Of a stretch of DNA of 25,820 nucleotides, positions 1 through 7,847 are shown piece by piece; within the stretch, counting starts at the first letter, position 1, and every line of letters starts with the position of its first letter. The DNA is from Bacillota bacterium (GTDB lineage: Bacteria; Bacillota; Clostridia; Lachnospirales; Lachnospiraceae), in the NCBI GenBank assembly GCA_022717655.1, contig JAIIAN010000013.1, positions 1 to 25,820 on the forward strand, read 5' to 3'. The notes beneath the pieces were generated by a model, which saw only the letters and a list, made by a program, of their open reading frames with translations, did not search any database and was not told the origin of the DNA. Both the position numbers and the translations under genes were made by a program.

Positions 1-541
1 GGATATCAAAGTCATCCGAAATGATAAACTGACGATTGAACAATTAGAATCCATCGAAAATCTGGACGGTATCATTATCTCACCGGGACCAGGACGTCCA
101 CAGGATGGCGGAATCTCTTTAGATGTGGTTCACTATTTTGCCGGAAAACTTCCAATCTTAGGTGTCTGCCTTGGACACCAGATTATCGGACATGCATTTG
201 GCGCAGTCGTAAAAAGAGGAACGACTCCAATGCACGGAAAAGTAACACCGATTCATACCACCAAAAACAGAATGTTTTCCAATCTTCCGGAAACTTATGA
301 AGTAACCCGGTATCATTCTTTGGTAGTGGACGAGAGTTCCGTCCCTGACGTGCTTCAGATTGATGCAAAGACAGAGGACGGCGCAGTTATGGCACTTTCA
401 CACAAAACTTATCCGGTTTACGGAATCCAGTTTCATCCAGAAGCCGTCTTAACCGAATATGGACATGAACTTTTAAATAATTTTATTACAATCTGTAAGA
501 AATGGAGGACTCACGATTGGCAGCCAGATTTTGCAAACTAG
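1..541 (+). CDS. pabA: Aminodeoxychorismate synthase glutaminase subunit PabA, 5' truncated
   Basis: This is the class I glutamine amidotransferase that releases ammonia from glutamine for aminodeoxychorismate synthase in p-aminobenzoate and folate synthesis. The gene enters from the left edge; the first whole codon is at base 2. About 25-30 N-terminal residues, where the family has its MIDNYDSFT stretch, lie outside the window. Visible are the oxyanion segment SPGPGRP, the nucleophile motif GVCLGHQ around bases 161-181, and the terminal HPEA motif carrying the catalytic His and Glu. The GTG at 125 lies inside the conserved domain and is not the real start. TrpG is nearly indistinguishable alone; the call rests on the next two genes, pabB and pabC. 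The end overlaps pabB by about 25 bases, suggesting translational coupling. Confidence 0.9.
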   Translation, partial: DIKVIRNDKLTIEQLESIENLDGIIISPGPGRPQDGGISLDVVHYFAGKLPILGVCLGHQIIGHAFGAVVKRGTTPMHGKVTPIHTTKNRMFSNLPETYEVTRYHSLVVDESSVPDVLQIDAKTEDGAVMALSHKTYPVYGIQFHPEAVLTEYGHELLNNFITICKKWRTHDWQPDFAN

Positions 542-1884
542 AACCATACTGCCCGACGGCAGATTTATTTTCCCTTTATCATACCAGAGAAACCGCTTTT
601 TTAGATTCTTCTCTCACCAGCGAATATGGAAATTATTCCATCATTGGACTTTATCCATACTTAAAAGCCGAAGAAACCGATGGTGTCTTAAAAGTAAATG
701 GAACAGTTCAAAAAGAAAGTTTATTAGATTTCTTAAATCAGTATTTAAAAGAACACAAAGAAGAAAATCCAACGGACTTACCAATGCTTGGTGGTGCGAT
801 TGGCTACCTTTCTTATGACTACGGCAGAAGTTTTGAACAAATTGAGAGCCGTCATAAAAAAGAAATTACCATGCCGGATGCCATGTTTGAATTTTTTGAT
901 TTATATCTCATCGAAGACTTAAAGAAAAAAGAATTGTATCTTTCTACAAGAGAACAGTTTCATTCTCTTGAAGAGTACAAAGCAGAAATCATTCAGGATA
1001 TTTCAACACTTGCCTCTAAAGATGTCACTGCGGCCTCTGGTTTTTGCGATGTTAAAATCAAATCCGATTTTGTAAAACAGGATTATCTAAATGCCATTGA
1101 TTCCATGATTGATTATATCAAAGCAGGTGATATCTATATTGCAAATATGACTCGTCAGATTTCTGTCGAGAGTTCCCGTACTCCTTATGAAGTCTTTCGC
1201 TATTTAAGAGAGAAGAACCCTTCTCCATTTGGAAGTTATTTTAATCAGCCGGAGTTTCAGATTGTCAGTGCCTCTCCGGAACGCTTCTTAGAAGTCCGTG
1301 ACCACAAAGTGGAAACCCGTCCAATTAAGGGAACGAGAAAGCGTGGAATCACTCCAGAAGAAGATTTGATGTTAAAAGAAGAGCTGGCACAGTCCGAAAA
1401 AGACAAGAGCGAGCTTTTAATGATTGTAGACTTAGAGAGAAATGATTTAAACCGTGTCTGCAGACCTGGAAGCGTAAAAGTGACTGAATTATTTGAAGTC
1501 GAAACTTATGCAACCGTTTTTCATCTGGTTTCTACGATTGTCGGAGAACTTGAAGCAGATAAAACCGTACCGGATTTAATTGCCTCTACTTTTCCAGGTG
1601 GTTCGATTACTGGTGCGCCAAAAATCCGTGCAATGGAAATCATCGATGAATTAGAACACAGCCAGCGTGGACTTTACACCGGCTCCATCGGTTATCTTTC
1701 TTTAAACGGAGACTGCGATTTAAATATTGTTATCCGTACTGCCGTACATCAAGACGGCGTCTATCATCTTGGAGTTGGCGGTGGAATTACCGCTGAATCT
1801 GAATTAGAATTTGAATATGATGAAACCTGGCAGAAAGCCAAAGCGGTTGTCGCAGCGATTGCCGGAGGTGACGTGCATGAGTAA
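517..1884 (+). CDS. pabB: Aminodeoxychorismate synthase component I (PabB)
   Basis: PabB adds ammonia supplied by PabA to chorismate, giving 4-amino-4-deoxychorismate. The protein has the N-terminal Anth_synt_I-like region and a C-terminal chorismate-binding domain with SPERFLEV, PIKGT, the LMIVDLERNDL segment and FPGGSITGAPK. The Lys in PIKGT (about residue 271 from the TTG) is the PabB-specific catalytic residue; anthranilate synthase TrpE has PIAGT there, so this is PabB rather than TrpE. I place the start at TTG 517 because GGAGG at 504-508 sits 8 bases upstream. The in-frame ATG at 502 has only a weak ribosome site before it and would add 5 residues. The gene overlaps pabA upstream and pabC downstream, so the three are one operon. 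At about 455 residues it has normal family length. Confidence 0.93.
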   Translation: MAARFCKLEPYCPTADLFSLYHTRETAFLDSSLTSEYGNYSIIGLYPYLKAEETDGVLKVNGTVQKESLLDFLNQYLKEHKEENPTDLPMLGGAIGYLSYDYGRSFEQIESRHKKEITMPDAMFEFFDLYLIEDLKKKELYLSTREQFHSLEEYKAEIIQDISTLASKDVTAASGFCDVKIKSDFVKQDYLNAIDSMIDYIKAGDIYIANMTRQISVESSRTPYEVFRYLREKNPSPFGSYFNQPEFQIVSASPERFLEVRDHKVETRPIKGTRKRGITPEEDLMLKEELAQSEKDKSELLMIVDLERNDLNRVCRPGSVKVTELFEVETYATVFHLVSTIVGELEADKTVPDLIASTFPGGSITGAPKIRAMEIIDELEHSQRGLYTGSIGYLSLNGDCDLNIVIRTAVHQDGVYHLGVGGGITAESELEFEYDETWQKAKAVVAAIAGGDVHE

Positions 1885-2629
1885 TCTGACTTCCTTAAAA
1901 CCAGATGACGGCTACTGGTTCGGTCTTGGAGCATTTGAAACAATATGGGTCAAACAAAACACTGCCGTATTTTTAGACGAACACTTAAACCGTTTAAAAA
2001 AATCTGCTCTTTTTCTGGGCTTTCTATCCGATGAAACATCTGCCAATGAATGGATTTTGATTCGGAAACAGGAAATCTTCGACTATTTAAAAGAAAATCC
2101 AATGGAAAACGGCGTGTTAAAATTAACACTTTCGGATAAGAACCTTTCTCTGACTTCAAGAAAAAATACTTATACCAAAGAGCAGTACGAAAAAGGCTTT
2201 GCTTTGGACTACAGCAAAATTTTAAGAAACGAAACCTCTCCGTTTACCTATATGAAAACTTTAAATTATGCTGACAATATTTTAGAAAAACGTCTGGCAA
2301 AACAGCGTGGATACGACGAACCAATTTTCTTAAATACCAAAGGGGAACTCTCAGAGGGCGCAACAACCAATTTATTTTTTGTATCAGGTGAAAAGCTCTT
2401 TACCCCTGCCCTCTCCTGTGGCCTGCTTGACGGTATTTTAAGACAGTATGTATTGAAACATTATGAAGTTGAAGAATGTGTCATCCGCCCAGAAGAGATT
2501 TCAAAGTTTGATGAAATGTTTGTCACCAATTCCCTGCTTGGCATTATGCCGGTCTGCCGTCTTGGAGAACATCAATTTACCAAACGCCATGTCACAAATC
2601 AGTTAATGCAGGATTACTCAAAACTTTAA
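1877..2629 (+). CDS. pabC: 4-amino-4-deoxychorismate lyase (PabC), PLP fold type IV
   Basis: PabC removes pyruvate from aminodeoxychorismate to give p-aminobenzoate, completing the three-gene pathway. It belongs to the class IV aminotransferase fold with branched-chain and D-amino acid aminotransferases. The Schiff-base lysine is K127 in the motif MKTLNYADN, and the PLP-contacting glutamate is E160 in ELSEGATTNLF. The position right after pabB favours lyase over aminotransferase. The open frame extends upstream, but the start is ATG 1877: GGAGGTG at 1864-1870 lies 6 bases before it, and it overlaps the pabB stop by 8 bases. The product is 250 residues, slightly short for the family but with all core motifs present. 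Confidence 0.88.
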   Translation: MSNLTSLKPDDGYWFGLGAFETIWVKQNTAVFLDEHLNRLKKSALFLGFLSDETSANEWILIRKQEIFDYLKENPMENGVLKLTLSDKNLSLTSRKNTYTKEQYEKGFALDYSKILRNETSPFTYMKTLNYADNILEKRLAKQRGYDEPIFLNTKGELSEGATTNLFFVSGEKLFTPALSCGLLDGILRQYVLKHYEVEECVIRPEEISKFDEMFVTNSLLGIMPVCRLGEHQFTKRHVTNQLMQDYSKL

Positions 2630-2659
2630 TGCAGAATTTCTATACTTCTATACAAAGAA

Positions 2660-2700
2660 TGAGAGCAGAAGATTTTTTCTCCTGCTCTCACTTTTTATTC
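2660..2700 (+). terminator. Intrinsic terminator of the pab operon, possibly two-way
   Basis: A perfect 9-bp stem TGAGAGCAG (2660-2668) with CTGCTCTCA (2682-2690) is followed by CTTTTTATTCTTT. It lies just after pabC and just before the end of the convergent minus-strand unit. A weaker T-rich tail on the minus strand means it could serve both directions. Confidence 0.8.
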
Positions 2701-2865
2701 TTTATGGCTTTTCATCACCACATGATTTTTTTCTTCTTTTCCCCAGATATTATAGCACTTATCTGATTGATAAACGGATTTCTTTTCTCTCGTCGGAACA
2801 ACTTCGTGTGATTCCACCTCAATCAAACGTACATTATCAAATACTTTTTCTAACTGCTGAACCAT
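2695..2865 (-). CDS. Small 56-codon ORF downstream of the HD-GYP regulator, possible domain remnant
   Basis: This open frame begins at ATG 2865, nine bases past the stop of the upstream regulator, and ends with TAA at 2695-2697, right against the terminator stem. The product starts MVQQLEKVFDNVRLIEVES and contains CYNIWGKEE. From memory this resembles the start of a region seen in GGDEF and other signalling proteins of Lachnospiraceae, where a line like CYxxWxK is followed by a CxxC pair. That CxxC part is absent here, so it may be a truncated remnant or a short stand-alone protein. No strong ribosome site precedes it (AAAAGAA only). The clean fit between the upstream stop and the terminator supports it being real. 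No function assigned. Confidence 0.4.
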   Translation of the reverse strand: MVQQLEKVFDNVRLIEVESHEVVPTREKKSVYQSDKCYNIWGKEEKNHVVMKSHKE

Positions 2866-2874
2866 TTCTTTTAA

Positions 2875-4452
2875 TTACGCTTTTGTTCCTTTTGTGACAT
2901 CTTTGTTATTGTCAAAATAGATGGTATCTTTTTCATGAATATCGATAATTCTTCCAAGCACTCCAATGTACTTCGGTTCTTCTTCTCTCGACCATAAAGA
3001 TTTTGCAATTACCTGACACCATCTCGGACCTTCCGGATAATTTGCAAGGAATTTTATTCTGATTTCTGAATTCAATGGAGTGGTTCGGTGCAGAGCTTCG
3101 GTCAAAGTCTTTATATTTTCACTGCCTAAAAATGTCTCTTCCGCTTGTTCCGGTTTAATAATTACTTCTCGAAATCCAAGCAGTTTTGCCCCATATTCAG
3201 AAAGTATAACCGCTTCAATGGCAGAATCATATTCAAACTGAATTTCTTCTAAGCCTGCTGTGAAAAATCTGCGTTTTTCCTGTTCTTTTTCTAATCTCCA
3301 GGAACTATAACTTGCCTTTTCCACAATTCTGCTGTCTAAAAGTTCTTCGGTCACTTTTGTTACCAGTGAAGTGTTGACATCCGTCTGTGCGTCCATATCC
3401 AGACTGTCTTCGATAATATCCTCGATGTCTTTTAAACATTCCAACAACAATGGATTAAATGCACCACATTGACCATCTAGAATCATTTCCATTGCTTTTT
3501 CTTTTGTAAATGCTTTCTTATAGCATCGTTCACTCGTCAACGCATCATACACATCTGCCAGTGCCACTACCTGTGCGGAAATCGGAATCTGCTCGCCTTT
3601 TAATCCATCCGGATAGCCTTTTCCATCATATCGTTCATGATGCCATCTACAGATTTCATAAGCCACATTGACCAGTGTTTTTTCCTGATAAGTTGGAAGT
3701 TCTTTTAAAATCGAAGCCCCTAACATGGAATGTGTTTTCATAATTTCAAATTCTTCTTTTGTGAGTTTTCCAGGCTTATTTAAAATCTTTTCGTCAATCA
3801 TGATTTTTCCGATATCATGAAGAGCCGAAGCTGTACTGATAATCAAAACATCTTTATCAGTAAGATTATAAGAATTTGTTTTTTTCATCAAGCACTGAAG
3901 CAGAAGGCGGGTCATAGTCTGTACGTGATGTACGTGAGGTCCGCTTTCTCCATTTCTGAATTCCACAATATGTCCCAGTATATTAATCATCATACTGTTA
4001 TTTTTTTCTTTTTCGTAAATCTGCTCTTCCACCATATTTAACAGGCGTTTCTGTTTTTCATAAAGCATCAGAGTATTTGTAATACGACGATGAATAATAT
4101 AACTCTCATAAGGTCGTTTGATATAATCTGTCGCCCCAAGTTCATAAGCTTTTTCCATATAAGAAGTATCATTTTCTGCTGAAATCATAATAACCGGTAT
4201 CGTATCAATCCAGTGCTGCTGATTCATCACTTTCAGCACTTCAAATCCATCCATTCCTGGCATTACAATATCAAGCAAAACCAAATCAATACTCGTTTCA
4301 TATTTTCGGATTACAGAAAGCGCTTCCACCCCGTCAGACGCCTCAAGAATTTCATAATTGTCACCCAGCATTGCAGATAACATCATACGATTCAGTTCCG
4401 AATCATCTACAATTAAAATCGTTGTTGTTTTTCGTTTTTCTTCTTTAACCAT
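2875..4452 (-). CDS. Response regulator with HD-GYP domain and C-terminal PAS-like region
   Basis: This 525-residue protein is probably a cytoplasmic cyclic-di-GMP phosphodiesterase controlled by phosphorylation. Residues about 10-130 form a REC domain with the acidic pair in IVDDSE, phosphoacceptor D61 in LLDIVMPG, S91 and K112 in YIKRP. An HD-GYP domain follows, with H212-D213 in LHDIGK and the signature HHERYDGKGYP at 271-281; DVYDAL follows at about 300. Residues about 385-510 look like a PAS-type region (WRLEKEQEKRRFF, ending GVLGRIIDIHEK). No histidine kinase gene is next to it, so the phosphodonor is unknown. A weak AAGGAAA ribosome site precedes ATG 4452. The family is clear, the input and target are not. 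Confidence 0.88.
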   Translation of the reverse strand: MVKEEKRKTTTILIVDDSELNRMMLSAMLGDNYEILEASDGVEALSVIRKYETSIDLVLLDIVMPGMDGFEVLKVMNQQHWIDTIPVIMISAENDTSYMEKAYELGATDYIKRPYESYIIHRRITNTLMLYEKQKRLLNMVEEQIYEKEKNNSMMINILGHIVEFRNGESGPHVHHVQTMTRLLLQCLMKKTNSYNLTDKDVLIISTASALHDIGKIMIDEKILNKPGKLTKEEFEIMKTHSMLGASILKELPTYQEKTLVNVAYEICRWHHERYDGKGYPDGLKGEQIPISAQVVALADVYDALTSERCYKKAFTKEKAMEMILDGQCGAFNPLLLECLKDIEDIIEDSLDMDAQTDVNTSLVTKVTEELLDSRIVEKASYSSWRLEKEQEKRRFFTAGLEEIQFEYDSAIEAVILSEYGAKLLGFREVIIKPEQAEETFLGSENIKTLTEALHRTTPLNSEIRIKFLANYPEGPRWCQVIAKSLWSREEEPKYIGVLGRIIDIHEKDTIYFDNNKDVTKGTKA

Positions 4453-4579
4453 TTACTATTTCCTTACGAATCCTTCTCTGTTTTCATCATAAATTCACAT
4501 CTTATGCCTTTTACAATTTCTGTTTCTTAATGATTCCTTCCACAAAAAACTTTTCACATTTTTCTTTACAACAAAAAAC

Positions 4580-4604
4580 AGGCAGAATTGCTACTGCACT
4601 GCCT
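4580..4604 (-). terminator. Possible second minus-strand terminator
   Basis: Stem AGGCAG (4580-4585) pairs with CTGCCT (4599-4604). On the minus strand it is followed by GTTTTTTGTTG. It lies downstream of the stronger FNT terminator and may be a backup that shields the regulator gene from read-through. Confidence 0.5.
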
Positions 4605-4742
4605 ATTTCTCTAGTTTCATATATTATCATTTTATAGTAGATTTTGCCAGAAATCAACCTCTTTTTTTGCATATTTTGATAGATAACTCAAAAAGTCAAC
4701 TTTTTATTCCCTTTTATGCAATAAAAATCTTGTATTTACACA

Positions 4743-4772
4743 GCAAAAAAGGCAGTTTCCTGCCTTTTTTGC
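4743..4772 (-). terminator. Strong intrinsic terminator after the FNT channel gene
   Basis: A perfect 13-bp inverted repeat, GCAAAAAAGGCAG (4743-4755) and CTGCCTTTTTTGC (4760-4772) with a TTTC loop, contains its own T-run. It sits 20 bases past the stop at 4793 and is symmetric, so could work in both directions. Confidence 0.85.
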
Positions 4773-4792
4773 ATTCCATTAATTCATTCTAT

Positions 4793-5569
4793 TTATTTTT
4801 TCGGTTCTTTCGCTGTAATATAATATGGAAGTGCCACAAAGATTGCTCCACCTATCATATTTCCAAGTGTAACCAGTGCTACATTGTAGATGTATCCGCC
4901 AATGCTGACAGATGCATCGCCTGCATTCATCAGACCAACTGCCAGTACACTCATGTTTGCGATACTATGTTCAAATCCGCAAATCATAAATACAAAGATA
5001 CACCAGAAAATCATAATCAGTTTTGCTGCTTCGGATTTTAATTTAAATCCACACCATACTGCAAGACAGACCAGAATGTTACAGAAGATACCTCTGAAAA
5101 TCAACTCCTGTGGAGCTAAATGCATCTTTGTCTCTGCAATTTTTGCATAATAAGCGCCAACATCACCACTTGGTACACCTGAAATCTGGAATCCTACTGC
5201 TGAAATTAAAGAGCCAAGTAAATTTCCAATATAGCAGACAATCCATAATTTAATGGTTTCTCCCCATGAAACAGAACCGCCAAGAGAAGACCCTGCCATA
5301 ACCAGATTATTTCCGGTAAACAATTCTGCGCCTGCCATTACAACAAGACTTAACGCTGCTGCAAAGGAAAATGACTGTGCACCTCTTACCATTGCCGGAG
5401 CACCATTGATTGTCAAGTTTGCGCCCCAGGTAAAGGTGATAAATCCACCGAATGCAATAAATAAACCTGCCATCAAAGCGGAAACAAAATATCCCACTTT
5501 ATTTTTCTCTAAAAAATCAGCTTTTGCCCTTCCGGCATTACATAATGTTGCAAATTCATTTTTAAACAT
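4793..5569 (-). CDS. Formate/nitrite transporter (FNT) family channel, FocA-like
   Basis: This is a 258-residue integral membrane protein of the FNT family of pentameric monovalent-anion channels. Signature segments are GAELFTGNN (about 80-88), GNLLGSL, and GFEHSIANM with the central histidine H201, equivalent to the pore histidine of FocA. About six membrane segments can be seen. The open frame runs further upstream, but those residues are hydrophilic and unlike the family. ATG 5569, preceded by AGAGGGA, gives a start MFKNEF and normal family length. It lies downstream of formate-tetrahydrofolate ligase on the same strand, which favours formate as substrate over nitrite or hydrosulfide. A long folded leader precedes it. 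Confidence 0.88.
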   Translation of the reverse strand: MFKNEFATLCNAGRAKADFLEKNKVGYFVSALMAGLFIAFGGFITFTWGANLTINGAPAMVRGAQSFSFAAALSLVVMAGAELFTGNNLVMAGSSLGGSVSWGETIKLWIVCYIGNLLGSLISAVGFQISGVPSGDVGAYYAKIAETKMHLAPQELIFRGIFCNILVCLAVWCGFKLKSEAAKLIMIFWCIFVFMICGFEHSIANMSVLAVGLMNAGDASVSIGGYIYNVALVTLGNMIGGAIFVALPYYITAKEPKK

Positions 5570-5706
5570 ATACGTTCCCTCTCTTCCCCATATACACATT
5601 TTGATACAGAGCACTTTTCCTGTTTGCATAAAATCATACAGACTCACACTCCGGATTGCTACCTCTGTGTTCTCACAGCAAACGTACATGCCTGCTTTTT
5701 TGCAGG
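5570..5706 (-). promoter_or_regulatory. Structured 5' leader of the FNT gene, candidate regulatory RNA
   Basis: Read on the minus strand, this 137-base leader contains CCTGC (5706-5702) pairing across an A6 loop with GCAGG (5695-5691), a CTGTG-AGAA-CACAG hairpin near 5678-5665, and an outer pairing GTTTGC (5683-5678) with GCAAAC (5627-5622). The last two share C5678 and could alternate. I do not recognise it as a known riboswitch class. It may be only a leader with incidental pairing. Confidence 0.35.
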
Positions 5707-5723
5707 TATCATTGTGATTTAAA

Positions 5724-5751
5724 TTCAGGTACGGCCTAAGCCGCACCTGAA
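5724..5751 (-). terminator. Hairpin between fhs and the FNT gene
   Basis: A 12-bp stem (5740-5751 with 5724-5735, one G-T pair, TTAG loop) lies about 75 bases beyond the fhs stop. Its tail TTTAAAT is a weak T-run, so it may be a leaky terminator that lets part of the fhs transcript continue into the FNT gene. Confidence 0.55.
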
Positions 5752-5825
5752 CCTGTTTTCTCAGCCGAAAAACCTCCAGCTAAGGAAGTAAATTATGTAC
5801 TGAATTTATGAACTAAGTTATCTAA

Positions 5826-7511
5826 TTAGAACAGACCAGAAATCTTTCCTGTTTCGTCTACGTCGATTCTTTCAGCAGCCGGTACTTTTGGAAGTCCTGG
5901 CATAGTCATGATTTCACCTGTCAGAGCTACGATAAATCCTGCACCTGCGGAAATCTTCAGATTACGAACGGTTACTTCAAAGTCTGTCGGTGCACCCAGT
6001 TTAGTCTGGTCATCTGTTAAGCTGTACTGTGTCTTAGCAACACAAATCGGACAGTTGCCAAATCCCATTGCTTCAAGCTGTGCAGCCTGTTTCTGAGCAT
6101 TTGCAGTCAGAACAACTCTCTTACCGCCATAAATTTTCTGAACGATATTATTCAGTTTATCTTCGATGCTTCCCTCTAATTCATAAGAGAACTGGAAGTC
6201 GTTTGGTTCTTCAACCAGACGAATAACTTCTTTTGCTAATGCAATACCGCCTTCTCCGCCTTTTGCCCATACTTCAGACAGAGCAACGTTAACACCGAGT
6301 TCTTTACATTTCTGTTCAACTAAGTCAAGTTCTGCTTTTGTATCAGTTGGGAATGCATTGATTGCAACTACACATGGCAGTTTGTATACATTCTTGATAT
6401 TGCTTACATGTTTTAACAGGTTTGGAAGACCTTTTTCAAGAGCTTCTAAGTTTTCGTTATTTAAGTCAGCTTTTGCAACTCCGCCATTGTATTTCAGAGC
6501 ACGTACTGTTGCAACGATAACAACTGCGCTTGGATGTAAATCAGCCATACGACATTTGATATCGAGGAATTTTTCAGCACCAAGGTCAGCACCAAATCCA
6601 GCTTCTGTGATTGCATAATCGCCTAATTTTAATGCCATCTTTGTAGCGATTACAGAGTTACATCCATGAGCGATATTTGCGAATGGTCCGCCATGAACGA
6701 TAGCCGGTACATGTTCCAGAGTCTGAACCAGGTTTGGTTTTAAAGCATCTTTTAACAGTGCACACATAGCGCCTTCTGCATGTAAATCATGTGCAGTAAC
6801 CGGTTTCTGCTCGGAAACTTTACCATAAGTATAACCGATGATAATTCTTCCCAGTCTTTCTTTTAAGTCTGTGATGTCTCTTGCAAGACAGAGAACAGCC
6901 ATGATTTCAGATGCAACTGTGATATCGTATCCATCTTCTCTTGGCATACCGTTTGTCTTTCCGCCCAGACCATCAACTACAAAACGAAGCTGGCGGTCAT
7001 TCATATCGACACATCTTCTCCATGTGATTTTTCTAGGGTCGATGTTTAATGCATTTCCCTGATAAATATGGTTATCAATCATTGCTGCCAGTAGGTTGTT
7101 TGCTGCACCAATTGCATGGAAGTCACCTGTGAAATGCAGGTTAATATCTTCCATCGGAACAACCTGTGCATATCCACCACCTGCTGCTCCACCTTTTACA
7201 CCAAATACAGGTCCAAGGGATGGCTCACGAAGCGCAACCATAACATTTTTGCCAAGTTTCTGCATACCGTCTGCAAGACCTACTGTTGTAGTTGTCTTAC
7301 CTTCACCTGCTGGTGTTGGGTTAATTGCTGTAACCAGAATTAATTTTCCGTTTGGTTTGTCAGATTCTTTCAGTAAATTGTAGTCAATTTTTGCTTTGTA
7401 CTTACCGTACTGCTCCAGATATTTTTCATCAATCCCTGCTTTTTCTGCAATAGCGGTAATCGGCTCCATTGTGCACTCCTGTGCAATTTCGATATCAGTC
7501 TTAAATCCCAT
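5826..7511 (-). CDS. fhs: Formate-tetrahydrofolate ligase
   Basis: The enzyme makes 10-formyl-tetrahydrofolate from formate, tetrahydrofolate and ATP, feeding purine synthesis and, in acetogens, the methyl branch of the Wood-Ljungdahl pathway. The 561-residue protein has normal family length. The ATP-binding loop TPAGEGKT is at 66-73, followed by REPSLGPVFGVKGGAAGGGYAQV and DINLHFTGDFHAI, which are near-invariant in this family. ATG 7511 is preceded by AAGGAGG with a 9-base spacer. A ZTP riboswitch in its leader ties expression to shortage of formyl-folate. The neighbouring FNT channel probably handles formate. No other Wood-Ljungdahl genes lie in the window, so an acetogenic role cannot be judged. 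Confidence 0.97.
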   Translation of the reverse strand: MGFKTDIEIAQECTMEPITAIAEKAGIDEKYLEQYGKYKAKIDYNLLKESDKPNGKLILVTAINPTPAGEGKTTTTVGLADGMQKLGKNVMVALREPSLGPVFGVKGGAAGGGYAQVVPMEDINLHFTGDFHAIGAANNLLAAMIDNHIYQGNALNIDPRKITWRRCVDMNDRQLRFVVDGLGGKTNGMPREDGYDITVASEIMAVLCLARDITDLKERLGRIIIGYTYGKVSEQKPVTAHDLHAEGAMCALLKDALKPNLVQTLEHVPAIVHGGPFANIAHGCNSVIATKMALKLGDYAITEAGFGADLGAEKFLDIKCRMADLHPSAVVIVATVRALKYNGGVAKADLNNENLEALEKGLPNLLKHVSNIKNVYKLPCVVAINAFPTDTKAELDLVEQKCKELGVNVALSEVWAKGGEGGIALAKEVIRLVEEPNDFQFSYELEGSIEDKLNNIVQKIYGGKRVVLTANAQKQAAQLEAMGFGNCPICVAKTQYSLTDDQTKLGAPTDFEVTVRNLKISAGAGFIVALTGEIMTMPGLPKVPAAERIDVDETGKISGLF

Positions 7512-7630
7512 ACTAAAAAACCTCCTTAAACTAAATAGTGAACAGCAGTCCTTTTTTTCTGCATCAGGTCTCTTTTTTTCAAACCTTAAGTGCGACGAGC
7601 CACCTTTTTGAAATCAAACACGCTATGTGT

Positions 7631-7667
7631 AAAAAAGGGCAACATTTGCGGTCTACAAATGCTGCCC
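7631..7667 (-). terminator. Riboswitch-controlled terminator in the fhs leader
   Basis: A 12-bp stem (7667-7656 with 7648-7637, one G-U pair, 7-base loop) is followed by TTTTTT at 7636-7631. Its 5' arm is the GGGC of the conserved end of the ZTP aptamer. Ligand-stabilised aptamer and terminator therefore cannot form together, the arrangement of an ON switch. Confidence 0.85.
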
Positions 7668-7735
7668 AGACGGTCGGCTCTTACTTCGTTTTGATTTCAC
7701 TGTGGTGCTCCACACTGACCCGTCAGAAACCAAAA
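7661..7735 (-). ncRNA. ZTP (pfl motif) riboswitch upstream of fhs
   Basis: On the minus strand the leader holds CTGACGG (7726-7720), a hairpin TGTGG-AGCA-CCACA (7714-7701), then GCCGACCGTCTGGGC (7678-7664). These match the conserved parts of ZTP riboswitches, which sense ZTP/ZMP, an alarmone that rises when 10-formyl-folate runs low. The known class is common upstream of fhs and purine genes. The last conserved bases overlap a terminator arm, so binding should permit transcription. Recognition is from remembered consensus, not a covariance search. Confidence 0.87.
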
Positions 7736-7757
7736 CTGCTCTTCATTTGATGTCTAT

Positions 7758-7786
7758 AATTTACCATAAACCCCGTCATTTGTCAA
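7758..7786 (-). promoter_or_regulatory. Promoter of fhs
   Basis: TTGACA at 7786-7781 and TAAATT at 7763-7758 are separated by 17 bases. Transcription would begin near 7751, about 25 bases before the first conserved riboswitch segment. Confidence 0.6.
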
Positions 7787-7847
7787 TGCTCTAACAAACT
7801 AAATTGTGTATTTTTTTTATTTTTTCAGATTAAATCGCCACATTATT

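Larger units (their letters stand above)
4453..4792. other. Intergenic region with two hairpins between the HD-GYP regulator and the FNT gene
   Basis: This 340-base AT-rich gap separates two minus-strand genes. It holds a strong hairpin at 4743-4772 and a weaker one at 4580-4604, listed separately. The remaining part, about 4453-4575, must contain the leader and promoter of the regulator gene; I see no convincing -35/-10 pair. Open frames here are short and cross the hairpins, so I do not call genes. Confidence 0.6.

Noticed and set aside
1..1884. trpG-trpE (anthranilate synthase)
   Set aside because: The chorismate-binding motif reads PIKGT, the PabB form, and pabC follows with overlap.
4667..5041. 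124-codon plus-strand open frame
   Set aside because: Runs through a strong terminator and into the antisense of the FNT gene.
5253..5717. 154-codon plus-strand open frame
   Set aside because: Antisense to the FNT channel gene and its leader; composition follows from the opposite strand.
5570..5746. N-terminal extension of the FNT channel
   Set aside because: The extra 59 residues are polar and unlike the family; ATG 5569 has a ribosome site and gives the normal length.
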